This document shows positions 16,548 to 24,822 of a stretch of 64,000 nucleotides of DNA, piece by piece; within the stretch, counting starts at the first letter, position 1; every line of letters begins with the position of its first letter. Where the stretch lies: NCBI GenBank assembly GCA_037130535.1, contig JBAXSU010000001.1, positions 1 to 64,000 on the forward strand. Reading direction: 5' to 3'. The stretch is from VFMC01 sp037130535. Lineage in GTDB: Bacteria > Actinomycetota > Acidimicrobiia > Acidimicrobiales > Ilumatobacteraceae. The position numbers and the translations under genes are program-made. The notes below the pieces were generated by a model that was given only the letters and a program-made list of their open reading frames with translations, ran no database searches and was not told where the DNA came from.

Positions 16548-17207
16548 ATGGCCGTGATGCCGATGTTCCCGCTGGGCAGTGTGTTGCTCCCCGGCACCGT
16601 GTTGCCGCTGCACGTGTTCGAGCCGCGCTATCTGGCGATGATGCGCGACTGCGCCGAGCAGTACGAGTACGAATTCGGCGTGGCGCTCATCGAACGGGGC
16701 AGCGAGGTGGGCGGTGGCGACCAGCGCACCGGCATCGGCACCGTGGCGCGCATGGTGCAGCTCGGCGAATTGGGCGACGGCCGTCTCCTGGTCGTGTGCA
16801 TCGGCACACGGCGTATCCGGGTGAACGCCTGGCTACCCGACGACCCGTACCCACTCGCAGATGTCGACGAGTGGCCCGACTCGTGGGATGTCGACGCTGC
16901 CCAGATGCCGTCCGGCAACGACTTCGCTGAACGGATCACCAGGGTCGCTTCGCGGGTACGTCGCGCCGCCGCCCTGGCGGTCGAGTTGGGCGACCACGCC
17001 GGCGATGCCTCGTCTGAGATGAGTGACGACGCGCTCCTCGCCTCGTACCAACTCGCTGCCCTGCTGCCCGTCGGGGCCGCCGACACCTACCGGTTGCTCG
17101 CGGCCCCGGGCCCGGCCGAGCGGGTGACGATGATCGAGGAGATGCTCGACGACGTCGAGGCGCTGTTGCAGTTCCGGCTCAGCGACGACGACCAACCCGA
17201 GGTCTGA
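16548..17207 (+). CDS. LON substrate-binding domain protein
   Basis: A 219-residue protein consisting only of the N-terminal LON substrate-binding (PUA-like) domain, beginning MFPLGSVLLPGTVLPLHVFEPRYLAMMRDC. It lacks the AAA+ and protease domains of Lon. Such stand-alone proteins are common in actinobacteria and may act as adaptors or chaperones; function is not established. It appears to be transcribed alone. Confidence 0.87.
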   Translation: MAVMPMFPLGSVLLPGTVLPLHVFEPRYLAMMRDCAEQYEYEFGVALIERGSEVGGGDQRTGIGTVARMVQLGELGDGRLLVVCIGTRRIRVNAWLPDDPYPLADVDEWPDSWDVDAAQMPSGNDFAERITRVASRVRRAAALAVELGDHAGDASSEMSDDALLASYQLAALLPVGAADTYRLLAAPGPAERVTMIEEMLDDVEALLQFRLSDDDQPEV

Positions 17208-17290
17208 ACCGCCGCTCCGGGCAGAGGTCGCGAACCTCTGGCGTCGATCCGCACTGTGGTGACAGGGGCCGATGTGCCAACATAGGGCCG

Positions 17291-17641
17291 ATGACCGACC
17301 AGCAGGCCACCACGTCGACGGCGCGAGCCGGTGCTTCGACCTCGACCGAACTGAGCGACGTCGTCGAGTTGGTGAAGTCGTATGCCCGGCAAGAGACGCT
17401 GGGGCCGCTGCGCGGTGCTGGCCGCTGGATTGCATTCGGCCTGGCCGGAGCGCTGTTCCTCGGTGCGTCGGCGTCGTTGCTGGTGCTCGGCGTGTTGCGT
17501 CTCGTCCAGACCGAGTTCGCGCCCACCTTCTCGGGTCGGTGGATGAGCCTGCTGCCATACCTGATGGCGCTCGTGGTCTGCATCACCGTCATCGCTGTCG
17601 CGGCGATGCGCATCGGCAAGAAGTCGCTGCACGAGGACTGA
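17291..17641 (+). CDS. Holin-X-like membrane protein (Phage_holin_3_6 family)
   Basis: A 116-residue protein with a Thr/Ser/Ala-rich N-terminus, an amphipathic stretch (DVVELVKSYARQETLGPLRG) and two membrane segments (about residues 45-70 and 80-105). This is the layout of the putative actinobacterial holin-X family, which despite the name is a chromosomal envelope protein and not a sign of a prophage. It starts a run of three small genes likely expressed together; a GGAGGT ribosome binding site precedes the next one. Confidence 0.7.
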   Translation: MTDQQATTSTARAGASTSTELSDVVELVKSYARQETLGPLRGAGRWIAFGLAGALFLGASASLLVLGVLRLVQTEFAPTFSGRWMSLLPYLMALVVCITVIAVAAMRIGKKSLHED

Positions 17642-17658
17642 GTCGGAGGTATCGATCC

Positions 17659-17865
17659 ATGGCACAAGCAAAGATCACCCGTAGCGACCTCGAGTCCCGT
17701 TTCAAGGCCTTGCAGGACGATGTGCAACTGAAGGTGAACGACAAGAAGCAGAGCCTTGCCTCGGCCGCCGCGGTGGGTGGTGTGGTGCTCGTGCTCATCG
17801 TGTTCCTGCTCGGCAAGCGCAGCGGCCGGAAGAAGTCGACGTTCGTCGAAATCCGCCGGGTGTAG
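17659..17865 (+). CDS. Small single-span membrane protein, DUF3618-like
   Basis: A 68-residue protein with an N-terminal charged helix (ITRSDLESRFKALQDDV), then one hydrophobic segment (SLASAAAVGGVVLVLIVFLLG) and a basic tail (KRSGRKK). The pattern resembles DUF3618-type proteins often beside holin-X genes, but the match is weak. ATG at 17659 is fixed by the strong ribosome binding site GGAGGT eight bases upstream. Likely an inner-membrane protein with its tail in the cytoplasm. Confidence 0.65.
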   Translation: MAQAKITRSDLESRFKALQDDVQLKVNDKKQSLASAAAVGGVVLVLIVFLLGKRSGRKKSTFVEIRRV

Positions 17866-17867
17866 GC

Positions 17868-18137
17868 ATGCCCCTCGCCAAACAACTGGTCCGGCGGCAC
17901 TGGTGGTCGCCGGTGGGTTACCTCCGTCGCAAGGCAACGGTGCAGTCCCTTTCGGGCAGTCGTGGCTGGATGGTGGCGGGCGGCGTGCTGTGGGTGGCCG
18001 GCCGCGTGCGGCGCGCCATCAGTCGGCAGCCCGAATCGGTGGTGCTGCCGAAGTTGCGGCTCGGTGAGACGCTCGAGGTGGCGGCCAGGCGTCCGCTCAC
18101 CCGGAGCCAGCGCCGCGCCGTTCGGCGCGCCCGCTGA
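17868..18137 (+). CDS. Small basic membrane-associated protein, unknown function
   Basis: An 89-residue, very basic protein with one moderately hydrophobic stretch (GWMVAGGVLWVAGRVRRAI). It starts two bases after the previous stop and is probably co-translated. It contains many Arg residues at the C-terminus (LTRSQRRAVRRAR), which may bind membrane lipid head groups or nucleic acid. I do not recognise the family. Confidence 0.55.
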   Translation: MPLAKQLVRRHWWSPVGYLRRKATVQSLSGSRGWMVAGGVLWVAGRVRRAISRQPESVVLPKLRLGETLEVAARRPLTRSQRRAVRRAR

Positions 18138-18154
18138 CGCATACTGGTGGCCTG

Positions 18155-18352
18155 ATGAAAGTGCTGCTGCGGAATCCCTCACGCGAGGTCGTCGTCGATG
18201 GGCGTCGCAACGTCCTTGCCCTGCTCGACGAACTCGGCCTGAACCGCGAATCGCACCTGGTCATCCGCAACGGCACGCTCGTGCCCGGCGACGGCGAGCT
18301 CGCCGCCGACGACGAGGTGGAGATCCGCCCGGTCATCTCCGGGGGCGCCTGA
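18155..18352 (+). CDS. MoaD/ThiS-like ubiquitin-fold sulfur carrier (TtuB-like)
   Basis: A 65-residue beta-grasp protein. It begins MKVLLRNPSREVVVDG, and the pattern ESHLVIRNGTLVPGDGELAADDEVEIRPVISGG is that of ThiS/TtuB-type carriers. These are adenylated at a C-terminal Gly-Gly and carry a thiocarboxylate sulfur. Here one residue, Ala65, follows the Gly-Gly, so either trimming is needed or the carrier works differently. The stop is one base before a TtuA-type thiolase gene, its probable partner. A CATACT hexamer nine bases upstream may be its -10. Confidence 0.78.
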   Translation: MKVLLRNPSREVVVDGRRNVLALLDELGLNRESHLVIRNGTLVPGDGELAADDEVEIRPVISGGA

Positions 18353-18353
18353 C

Positions 18354-19310
18354 GTGCGCGTCCCGTCGAAGTGCCGCACCTGCGGCGAGCCTGCCATCAT
18401 CGACCTGCCCCGGCACAACGCCAAGTTCTGCGCCGAGCACTTTCAGGAACTGTGCCGCCGGCAGGTGACCAAGGCCATCGAACAGTTCGGCATGCTCACC
18501 CGCGACGACCGCATCCTCGTGGCCGTGTCGGGGGGCAAGGACAGCCTGGCGGTGTGGGACCTGCTGTACGAACTGGGCTACCAGGCCGACGGGCTGTACA
18601 TCGGACTCGGCATCGGCGACTACAGCGACGTATCGGGCCAGTACGCCCGCGACTTCGCGGCCGCTCGCGGTCTGCACCTCATCGAGGTGTCGCTGCGCGG
18701 CGAGTACGGCTACGACATCCCGACGGCGGCCAGAGCCACGCGACGCGTGCCCTGCTCGGCGTGCGGCCTGAGCAAACGGCATCTGTTCGACAAGGCCGCG
18801 CTCGATGGTGGCTACACCGCGTTGGTCACCGGTCACAACCTCGACGACGAGGCGGCGGTGCTGCTGGGCAACACCTTGCGCTGGGACATCGGCTATCTGG
18901 CGCGGCAACTTCCGGTGCTGCCCGCACGCGACGGTTTCCCGAAGAAGGTGAAGCCACTCGTGCGCCTCACCGAACGCGAGACCGCAGCGTGGTGCGTGGT
19001 GCGCGGTATCGACTATCTGGTCGACGAGTGCCCGATGGCGGTGGGCAACAAGCACCTCGGCTACAAGAGCATGCTCAACGGCATCGAAGCCGAATCGCCC
19101 GGGTCGAAGGCTGCCTTCTACCTCAACTTCATCGAGCACATGGCGCCCATCCTGGCCGACCAGTTGCACGATGAACGCGAAGCACTCGGGGTGTGCTCCG
19201 AATGTGGCGCCCCCACCTCCGGTGAGGTGTGCGCCTTCTGTCGCCTCGTTGCCACCTCGGCCGCCCACGAACCGGTGCCGATCGAACTGATCACGAAGGG
19301 CCGACGATGA
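18354..19310 (+). CDS. ttuA: TtuA-type tRNA 2-thiolation enzyme (PP-loop ATPase)
   Basis: This 318-residue protein has an N-terminal zinc finger (CRTCGEP ... FCAEHF), a PP-loop SGGKDS at residues 59-64, an internal CSAC at C134/C137, C226 in DECPMA, and a C-terminal zinc finger (CSECGAP ... CAFC). In Thermus thermophilus TtuA the [4Fe-4S]-binding cysteines are C130, C133 and C222, an identical spacing. TtuA makes 2-thioribothymidine at tRNA position 54 with sulfur from TtuB. GTG at 18354 follows the carrier stop by one base. The related TtcA (position 32) is an alternative; the double zinc fingers and partner gene favour TtuA. Confidence 0.85.
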   Translation: MRVPSKCRTCGEPAIIDLPRHNAKFCAEHFQELCRRQVTKAIEQFGMLTRDDRILVAVSGGKDSLAVWDLLYELGYQADGLYIGLGIGDYSDVSGQYARDFAAARGLHLIEVSLRGEYGYDIPTAARATRRVPCSACGLSKRHLFDKAALDGGYTALVTGHNLDDEAAVLLGNTLRWDIGYLARQLPVLPARDGFPKKVKPLVRLTERETAAWCVVRGIDYLVDECPMAVGNKHLGYKSMLNGIEAESPGSKAAFYLNFIEHMAPILADQLHDEREALGVCSECGAPTSGEVCAFCRLVATSAAHEPVPIELITKGRR

Positions 19311-20077
19311 ACCGTCGGTTCCACTACGGCGACAAGGTTCTGCTGCTCGACACCAAGCAACGGCGCTACCTCATCACCCTGGCCGAGGGCGGCGAGTTCC
19401 ACAGCCACCACGGGTTCATCCCGCACGCCGACATCGTCGACCGCGCCGAAGGCCTGGTGGCCCGCACCACGAAGAACTCGGTCTACATCGCCCTGCGCCC
19501 CACTCTCGAGGACTTCGTCATCGAGATGCCGCGCGGCGCACAGGTGATCTACCCCAAGGATCTGGCGCCCATCTGCATGCTGGCCGACATCGGCCCCGGG
19601 GTGACCGTGCTCGAAAGTGGTGTGGGTTCTGGTGCATTGAGCATGACGATGCTTCGCTGGGGTGCGCGCATCGTCGGCTACGAGTTGCGCGAAGACTTCG
19701 CCAACCGGGCGGTCGCCAACGTGCGCTCGTTCCTCGGTGAAGAAGCGCTTGCCAACTACCGGGTCGAACTCCGCGACTGCTACGCGGGCATCGACGAACG
19801 CAACGTCGACCGAGTGGTGCTCGATCTGCCCGAACCGTGGCAGGTGGTGCCCCACGCGATGGAGGCGCTGCGGCCCGGGGGCATCTTCGTGGCCTACTGC
19901 CCGTCGATCATCCAGGTGTCGCAGTTGCGCGAGGCCATGGTGGGTAAGGCGTGGACCGGACTGCGGTCGCTCGAGGTGCTGCACCGCGGGTGGCACGTGG
20001 AGGGCGCCGCCGTGCGCCCCGACCACCGGATGGTGGCCCACACCGGGTTCCTCACGGTCGGTCGCTTCCTGGGCTGA
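19307..20077 (+). CDS. trmI: tRNA (adenine(58)-N1)-methyltransferase TrmI
   Basis: A 256-residue SAM-dependent methyltransferase. It has a small N-terminal beta domain, then the TrmI segment YPKDLAPICMLADIGPG, the SAM loop VLESGVGSGALSM, and LDLPEPWQVV as motif IV. It methylates A58 in the T loop of tRNA as a homotetramer. The start overlaps the ttuA stop (ATGA). In actinobacteria trmI commonly lies just upstream of the proteasome ATPase, as here. In Thermus the m1A58 mark favours thiolation at position 54, which fits the operon pairing. Confidence 0.92.
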   Translation: MNRRFHYGDKVLLLDTKQRRYLITLAEGGEFHSHHGFIPHADIVDRAEGLVARTTKNSVYIALRPTLEDFVIEMPRGAQVIYPKDLAPICMLADIGPGVTVLESGVGSGALSMTMLRWGARIVGYELREDFANRAVANVRSFLGEEALANYRVELRDCYAGIDERNVDRVVLDLPEPWQVVPHAMEALRPGGIFVAYCPSIIQVSQLREAMVGKAWTGLRSLEVLHRGWHVEGAAVRPDHRMVAHTGFLTVGRFLG

Positions 20078-20104
20078 CGCCTGCAGCAGCGAAGCCGTGA
20101 CGCG

Positions 20105-20132
20105 CAACGGGGCGCCCGGAGGCGCCCCGTTG
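20105..20132. terminator. Perfect 12-bp hairpin between convergent genes
   Basis: CAACGGGGCGCC, a four-base loop CGGA, then its exact complement. It sits between the convergent ends of trmI and the ferredoxin gene and could terminate both. There is no T-run after it, as is usual in high-GC actinobacteria. Confidence 0.7.
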
Positions 20133-20152
20133 GCTGCGATGGTGGAACCGGA

Positions 20153-20398
20153 TCAGGGTTCGATGAAGATGCACTCGCCGGGACACTCCTCGGCGCTCTC
20201 GATGACACCGTCGAGCTTGTTGTCGGGGATGTTCGCCAGACCCTCGGCGCCCTGGGGAAGGCCCTTGGCGGTGGCGAAGATCTTGTCGCCTTCCCTGACG
20301 TAGGCAAGGCCATCGTCGAGCAGGGTGAAGACATCGGGGGCGATCTCCTCGCACAGGCCGTCGCCGGTGCACAGATCCTGGTCGATCCAGACCTTCAT
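20153..20398 (-). CDS. Ferredoxin, 3Fe-4S-type
   Basis: An 81-residue acidic ferredoxin. Cysteines occur in CTGDGLC and in the C-terminal CPGEC, the arrangement of single-cluster actinobacterial ferredoxins that often serve cytochromes P450 and oxygenases. ATG at 20398 is preceded by GAGGAG. No redox partner lies next to it; the Rieske oxygenase in this window is 35 kb away. It is divergent from the proteasome ATPase gene, with about 120 bases between starts. Confidence 0.85.
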   Translation of the reverse strand: MKVWIDQDLCTGDGLCEEIAPDVFTLLDDGLAYVREGDKIFATAKGLPQGAEGLANIPDNKLDGVIESAEECPGECIFIEP

Positions 20399-20509
20399 TG
20401 CGGTTGCAGTCTCCTCGTGCGGTGGGCCATCAGGTGATGGCGGTCGGGTCGAGTGTACCGGGCCGGGTGGTCGAGCACCTAGCGCTACACAGTCGTTCGG
20501 CGATGCGTG

Positions 20510-20515
20510 TAGGTT
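20510..20515 (+). promoter_or_regulatory. Predicted -10 element of mpa/arc
   Basis: TAGGTT six bases before the ATG at 20522; leaderless spacing. Confidence 0.45.
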
Positions 20516-20521
20516 CCCCAC

Positions 20522-22234
20522 ATGGCACATGCCGATGACGACAACGCCGACGTCGTTCGAACCCAGCTGGCGGTGCTCGAGCAGGAGATCGCCGATCTGC
20601 GTCGCCGCCTGGTCGACGCCCCGAAGCGGATGCGTGCCCTCGAAGAGCGCCTGCTCGAGGCGAAGGGGCAGTTGGCCCAGGCCGTCTCGCAGAACGAGAA
20701 GCTGAGCTACACCCTGCGCGAGGCCCGCGAACACATCGCCACGCTGCGCGATGAGGTCGACAAGCTGAGCCAACCTCCCTCGGCGTACGGCGTGGTGGTG
20801 GGCAAGAACGACGACGGAACCGTCGACGTGCTCACGAGCGGGCGCAAGATGCGCGTCAGCCTGCACCCCGAGATCGACCACGACGCACTCGACCGAGGCT
20901 CGGAGGTGGTGCTGAACGAGAGCTTCAACGTGGTGCTGGCGCGCAGTCCCGAGGCCACCGGCGAGGTGGTCACCATTCGCGAGCTGATGGACGATGGTGT
21001 GCGTGCTCTCGTGGTGGGGCGCGCCGACGAAGAACGCGTGTGTGAACTGGCCGACAGTGTGCGCGGCATGCACCTGCGGGCCGGCGACACGATGCGTCTC
21101 GACACCCGCACCAACCTGCTGCTCGAGCGACTGCCCCGGCCCGAGGTGGAAGATCTGCTGCTCGAGGAGGTGCCCGACATCGGCTACGCCGACATCGGCG
21201 GCCTCGACGCCCAGATCGAGCAGATCGCCGACGCCGTAGAACTGCCGTTCCTGTATGCAGAACTCTTCGCCGAGCACCAGCTGCCTGCGCCGAAGGGCAT
21301 CTTGCTGTACGGCCCGCCGGGCTGCGGCAAGACCCTCATCGCCAAGGCGGTGGCCAACTCGCTGGCCACCAAGGTGGCCGAAAAGACGGGTGGCGAGAAG
21401 GGCCGCAGCTACTTCATCAACATCAAGGGCCCCGAGCTGCTGAACAAGTACGTCGGCGAGACCGAGCGCCAGATCCGCCTCGTGTTCCAGCGGGCGCGTG
21501 AAAAGAGCGAGGAGGGCTGGCCGGTCATCGTGTTCTTCGACGAGATGGATTCGATGTTCCGCACCCGCGGCTCGGGCATCAGCTCCGACATGGAGAGCAC
21601 CATCGTGCCGCAGTTGCTGGCCGAGATCGACGGTGTCGAGGGTCTGCGCAACGTCATCGTCATCGGTGCCACCAACCGCGAAGACCTCATCGACCCAGCC
21701 ATCCTCCGCCCCGGCCGCCTCGACGTGAAGATCAAGATCGAGCGCCCCGATGCAGGAGCGGCACGGCAGATCTTCGCCCAATACCTCACCGACGAGATCC
21801 CCATCGCTGCGGGCGAACAGATCCCGGCGATGATCGATGCCACCGTGGCCGAGATGTACCGCAACGACGAGGCCAACCAGTTCCTCGAGGTGACGTACCA
21901 GAACGGCGACAAGGAGATCTTGTACTACAAGGACTTCTCGTCGGGCGCGATGATCGAGAACATCGTGCGACGGGCCAAGAAGTTGGCCATCAAGCGGGTC
22001 ATCGCCGGTGGACCGCGCGGTGTGTGCACACAAGACCTGCTCGACTCGATCAAGCAGGAGTACAAAGAGCACGAAGACCTGCCCAACACCACCAACCCCG
22101 ACGACTGGGCGAAGATCTCGGGCAAGAAGGGCGAGCGCATCGTGTTCATCCGCACGCTGGTGTCGGGCCGGGCCGAGGCCGATCGCTCGGGTGGTCGTGC
22201 CATCGAGCGGGTAGGAACCGGGCAATACCTGTGA
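20522..22234 (+). CDS. mpa: Proteasome-associated AAA+ ATPase (Mpa/ARC)
   Basis: A 570-residue hexameric unfoldase that recognises Pup-tagged proteins and feeds them to the 20S proteasome. Residues about 12-75 form the Pup-binding coiled coil, followed by tandem OB folds to about residue 230. The AAA+ domain has Walker A GPPGCGKT at 264-271 and Walker B FFDEMDS around 338-344. The protein ends GQYL, matching the C-terminal Gln-Tyr-Leu that docks into and opens the proteasome gate. It is the first gene of the Pup-proteasome locus and has its own predicted promoter. Confidence 0.96.
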   Translation: MAHADDDNADVVRTQLAVLEQEIADLRRRLVDAPKRMRALEERLLEAKGQLAQAVSQNEKLSYTLREAREHIATLRDEVDKLSQPPSAYGVVVGKNDDGTVDVLTSGRKMRVSLHPEIDHDALDRGSEVVLNESFNVVLARSPEATGEVVTIRELMDDGVRALVVGRADEERVCELADSVRGMHLRAGDTMRLDTRTNLLLERLPRPEVEDLLLEEVPDIGYADIGGLDAQIEQIADAVELPFLYAELFAEHQLPAPKGILLYGPPGCGKTLIAKAVANSLATKVAEKTGGEKGRSYFINIKGPELLNKYVGETERQIRLVFQRAREKSEEGWPVIVFFDEMDSMFRTRGSGISSDMESTIVPQLLAEIDGVEGLRNVIVIGATNREDLIDPAILRPGRLDVKIKIERPDAGAARQIFAQYLTDEIPIAAGEQIPAMIDATVAEMYRNDEANQFLEVTYQNGDKEILYYKDFSSGAMIENIVRRAKKLAIKRVIAGGPRGVCTQDLLDSIKQEYKEHEDLPNTTNPDDWAKISGKKGERIVFIRTLVSGRAEADRSGGRAIERVGTGQYL

Positions 22235-22278
22235 TCACCGGCTGCACCCCGGCCGCTGCGCTGGAACTGTCCGGCCGA

Positions 22279-22284
22279 TAGGGT
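22279..22284 (+). promoter_or_regulatory. Predicted -10 element of dop
   Basis: TAGGGT six bases before the ATG at 22291, leaderless spacing. Confidence 0.45.
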
Positions 22285-22290
22285 GCCGCC

Positions 22291-23802
22291 ATGGCGATCC
22301 CGAAGGTCTGCGGCATCGAGACCGAGTACGGGATCTTGGTGCGGGGCGCCGACAACAACCCGGTGCTGGCGTCGTCGCTGCTGATCAACGCCTATCTGGG
22401 CAGTACCGCCCGAGGTGTGAACCCGAGCAGTCCCTCGCTGCGTGCCGGGTGGGACTACGAGGACGAACACCCCGGACGCGACGCCCGCGGGTTCAGTCTC
22501 GACGACATGTTCGCTCCCGAGATCGAGAGCCATCTGGTGAATGCCGTGCTCACCAACGGTGCCCGCTACTACGTCGACCATGCCCACCCCGAGATCTCCA
22601 CCCCCGAGTGCCGCGATGCGCTCGAGGTGGTGCGTTTCGACCGGGCCGCCGAGGCCATCATCGCCGCCAGCATGGAGGCAGCCCGCGCCCTGCTGCCCGA
22701 CGGCGCCGAGGTGCTGTGTCACAAGAACAACTCCGACGGTAAGGGCAACAGTTACGGCTGCCACGAGAACTACCTGCTCGCCCGTGAGGTGCCCTTCGGC
22801 CGACTGGTCGCCCAGATCACGCCGCATTTCGTCACCCGCCAGGTGGTGGTGGGGGCGGGCAAGGTGGGTTGCGAACTGCCCGGTGTGGGTACCGACCAGG
22901 TGCCGTATCAGATCAGTCAACGCGCCGACTTCTTCGAAGAGGAGGTGGGCCTCGAGACCACGTTGAAACGGCCCATCGTGAACACCCGCGACGAGCCGCA
23001 CTGCGATGCCACCAAGTACCGGCGTCTGCACGTCATCGTGGGCGACGCGAACATGAGCGAAACGGCCACGCTGGTGAAGGTGGGCGCGACGGCCGTCCTG
23101 CTCGCCATGATCGAAGACGATGTCGTCGGCGACGAATGGTTACTGGCCAACCCGGTGGGGGCCATCCGGCAGGTGAGCCACGACCCCACCCTGCAGCGCA
23201 CCATCCTGCTGCGCTCGGGCCGCCGGGCGACGGCGCTCGAGGTGCAGTGGGGGCTATACCAGCAGGCCCGTCGGTACGCCGGCACGCACGGCCTCGAGGC
23301 GGTGGGTGCAGAGGTGGGCGAGCAGGTACTCGACCTGTGGGAGACCATGCTGGCGGGCCTGGAACGTAACCCCGACGAGGTCGCCCATCTCGTCGACTGG
23401 GTGGCCAAGCGCCGTGTGGTCGAGGGCTTCGCCGAACGGCACGGCCTGCGCGTCGGCGATGCACGCCTGAAGGCACTCGACCTGCAGTACCACGACATGC
23501 GGCCCGACAAATGCCTGGCGCGCCGGGTGGGTCTCACCACGGTGGTGTCCGACGACGACGTCACACACTCGATGACCGAGCCCCCCGACACCACCCGCGC
23601 CTATTTCCGTGGGCGCTGCCTGGCCAAGTGGCCGAACGACATCGTGGCCGCGAACTGGGATTCGCTGGTGTTCGACGTGGGTCGCGACCCCCTTCGCCGC
23701 GTGCCGATGATGGAACCGCTGCGCGGCACCCGTCATCACGTGGCTAGGTTGATCGATGAAAGTGACACGGCGGCCGACCTGCTCGCCCGCCTCGACACCT
23801 GA
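22291..23802 (+). CDS. dop: Deamidase/depupylase Dop
   Basis: A 503-residue glutamine-synthetase-like enzyme. The nucleotide/metal motif IETEYGILV opens the protein, followed at about residues 40-80 by the extra Dop loop (NPSSPSLRAGWDYEDEHPG) that separates Dop from the ligase PafA. Other conserved parts are ISTPEC, GNSYGCHENYL and INTRDEPH-type segments. Dop removes Pup from targets and, where Pup ends in Gln, deamidates it. Because Pup here already ends in Glu, depupylation is its only essential job (inference). Confidence 0.96.
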   Translation: MAIPKVCGIETEYGILVRGADNNPVLASSLLINAYLGSTARGVNPSSPSLRAGWDYEDEHPGRDARGFSLDDMFAPEIESHLVNAVLTNGARYYVDHAHPEISTPECRDALEVVRFDRAAEAIIAASMEAARALLPDGAEVLCHKNNSDGKGNSYGCHENYLLAREVPFGRLVAQITPHFVTRQVVVGAGKVGCELPGVGTDQVPYQISQRADFFEEEVGLETTLKRPIVNTRDEPHCDATKYRRLHVIVGDANMSETATLVKVGATAVLLAMIEDDVVGDEWLLANPVGAIRQVSHDPTLQRTILLRSGRRATALEVQWGLYQQARRYAGTHGLEAVGAEVGEQVLDLWETMLAGLERNPDEVAHLVDWVAKRRVVEGFAERHGLRVGDARLKALDLQYHDMRPDKCLARRVGLTTVVSDDDVTHSMTEPPDTTRAYFRGRCLAKWPNDIVAANWDSLVFDVGRDPLRRVPMMEPLRGTRHHVARLIDESDTAADLLARLDT

Positions 23803-23830
23803 GCCAGTTCCGACCAGGAGACCCGATCCG

Positions 23831-24025
23831 ATGGCAGAGCGCACCCACAAGCAGAAGCCCGCACCGGCCCGCACCGACGACGAGGTGGTCGATGCCCCGG
23901 CATCGACCGCAACCGGCGACAAGTTGCGAGCCGAACTCGACGACCTGCTCGACGAGATCGACGACGTGCTCGAGACCAATGCCGAGGACTTCGTGAAGTC
24001 GTACGTCCAGAAGGGCGGCGAGTAG
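23831..24025 (+). CDS. pup: Prokaryotic ubiquitin-like protein Pup
   Basis: A 64-residue, disordered, acidic tag. The C-terminal half (LRAELDDLLDEIDDVLETNAEDFVKSYVQKGGE) is the coiled-coil region that binds Mpa, with the invariant Gly-Gly-Glu end. PafA joins the side chain of the last Glu to target lysines. The genome-encoded Glu means no deamidation is needed. ATG at 23831 is set by an AGGAG ribosome binding site; an in-frame ATG at 23756 would lie inside dop and give an unusually long Pup. Confidence 0.95.
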   Translation: MAERTHKQKPAPARTDDEVVDAPASTATGDKLRAELDDLLDEIDDVLETNAEDFVKSYVQKGGE

Positions 24026-24030
24026 TCGCG

Positions 24031-24822
24031 ATGGCGATGCCGTTCTTCCAACCTGGCGACGACCCCGGCGCAAGTTTCCCCGAATTGCTGCGACGCATCG
24101 GTGCGGTGCCGCCTGCCGTCGATGGCACGCTCGGTACGGGTGCGCTCAGCGTGCCCCACGCCACCACCTGTGTGGCGCTGCGGTACTCCGACGGTGTCGT
24201 CATGGCGGGCGACCGTCGAGCCACCAGCGGCAATCTCATCAGCCACCGCGGCATGGAAAAGGTGGTGCAGGCCGACCGCCACAGCGGTGTGGCCATTGCC
24301 GGAGCCGCCGGGCCGGCCATGGAGATGATCAAGCTGTTCGCTCTGCAGCTCGAGCACTACGAGAAGGTCGAGGGCTCGTCGCTCAGCCTGGAGGGCAAGG
24401 CCAACCAGCTCTCGATGATGGTGCGTGGCAACCTGCCTGCGGCGATGCAGGGCCTCGTGGTGGTGCCGCTGTTCGCCGGGTTCGACACCCGCCGCGGCGT
24501 GGGGCGGCTGTGGAGCTACGACGTCACCGGTGGTCGCTACGAGGAGGGTGAGTACTCGGCCACCGGGTCGGGCAGCCTGCACGCTGGCACCGTTGTGAAA
24601 GTGGGGTACCGCGATGGGCTCAGCCGCGACGAGGCGGTGAAGTTGGCGTGTACCGCACTGTGGGAGGCTGCCGACGCCGACTCTGCCACCGGTGGGCCCG
24701 ACGCACTGCGGGGTATCTATCCGGTGGTGGCCACCATCACCGCCGACGGCTGGCACCGTCTCGACGATGCCGACCTCGCCGCTCGGTACGAAGCGATCGT
24801 CGCGGAGGTGCGCAACCGATGA
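24031..24822 (+). CDS. prcB: Proteasome beta subunit
   Basis: A 263-residue subunit made as a precursor. A 44-residue propeptide is removed before Thr45 in HATTCVAL, exposing the catalytic N-terminal threonine. The catalytic Asp17 and Lys33 equivalents are D61 (GDRRAT) and K77 (GMEKVV), exactly 16 and 32 residues on. Seven copies form each inner ring of the 20S particle. It begins five bases after pup and overlaps prcA by ATGA. Confidence 0.96.
   Translation: MAMPFFQPGDDPGASFPELLRRIGAVPPAVDGTLGTGALSVPHATTCVALRYSDGVVMAGDRRATSGNLISHRGMEKVVQADRHSGVAIAGAAGPAMEMIKLFALQLEHYEKVEGSSLSLEGKANQLSMMVRGNLPAAMQGLVVVPLFAGFDTRRGVGRLWSYDVTGGRYEEGEYSATGSGSLHAGTVVKVGYRDGLSRDEAVKLACTALWEAADADSATGGPDALRGIYPVVATITADGWHRLDDADLAARYEAIVAEVRNR

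Noticed and set aside
17291..17641. Holin-like protein considered as a sign of a prophage
   Set aside because: No phage structural, lysis or integrase genes are present, and this holin-X family is chromosomal in actinobacteria.
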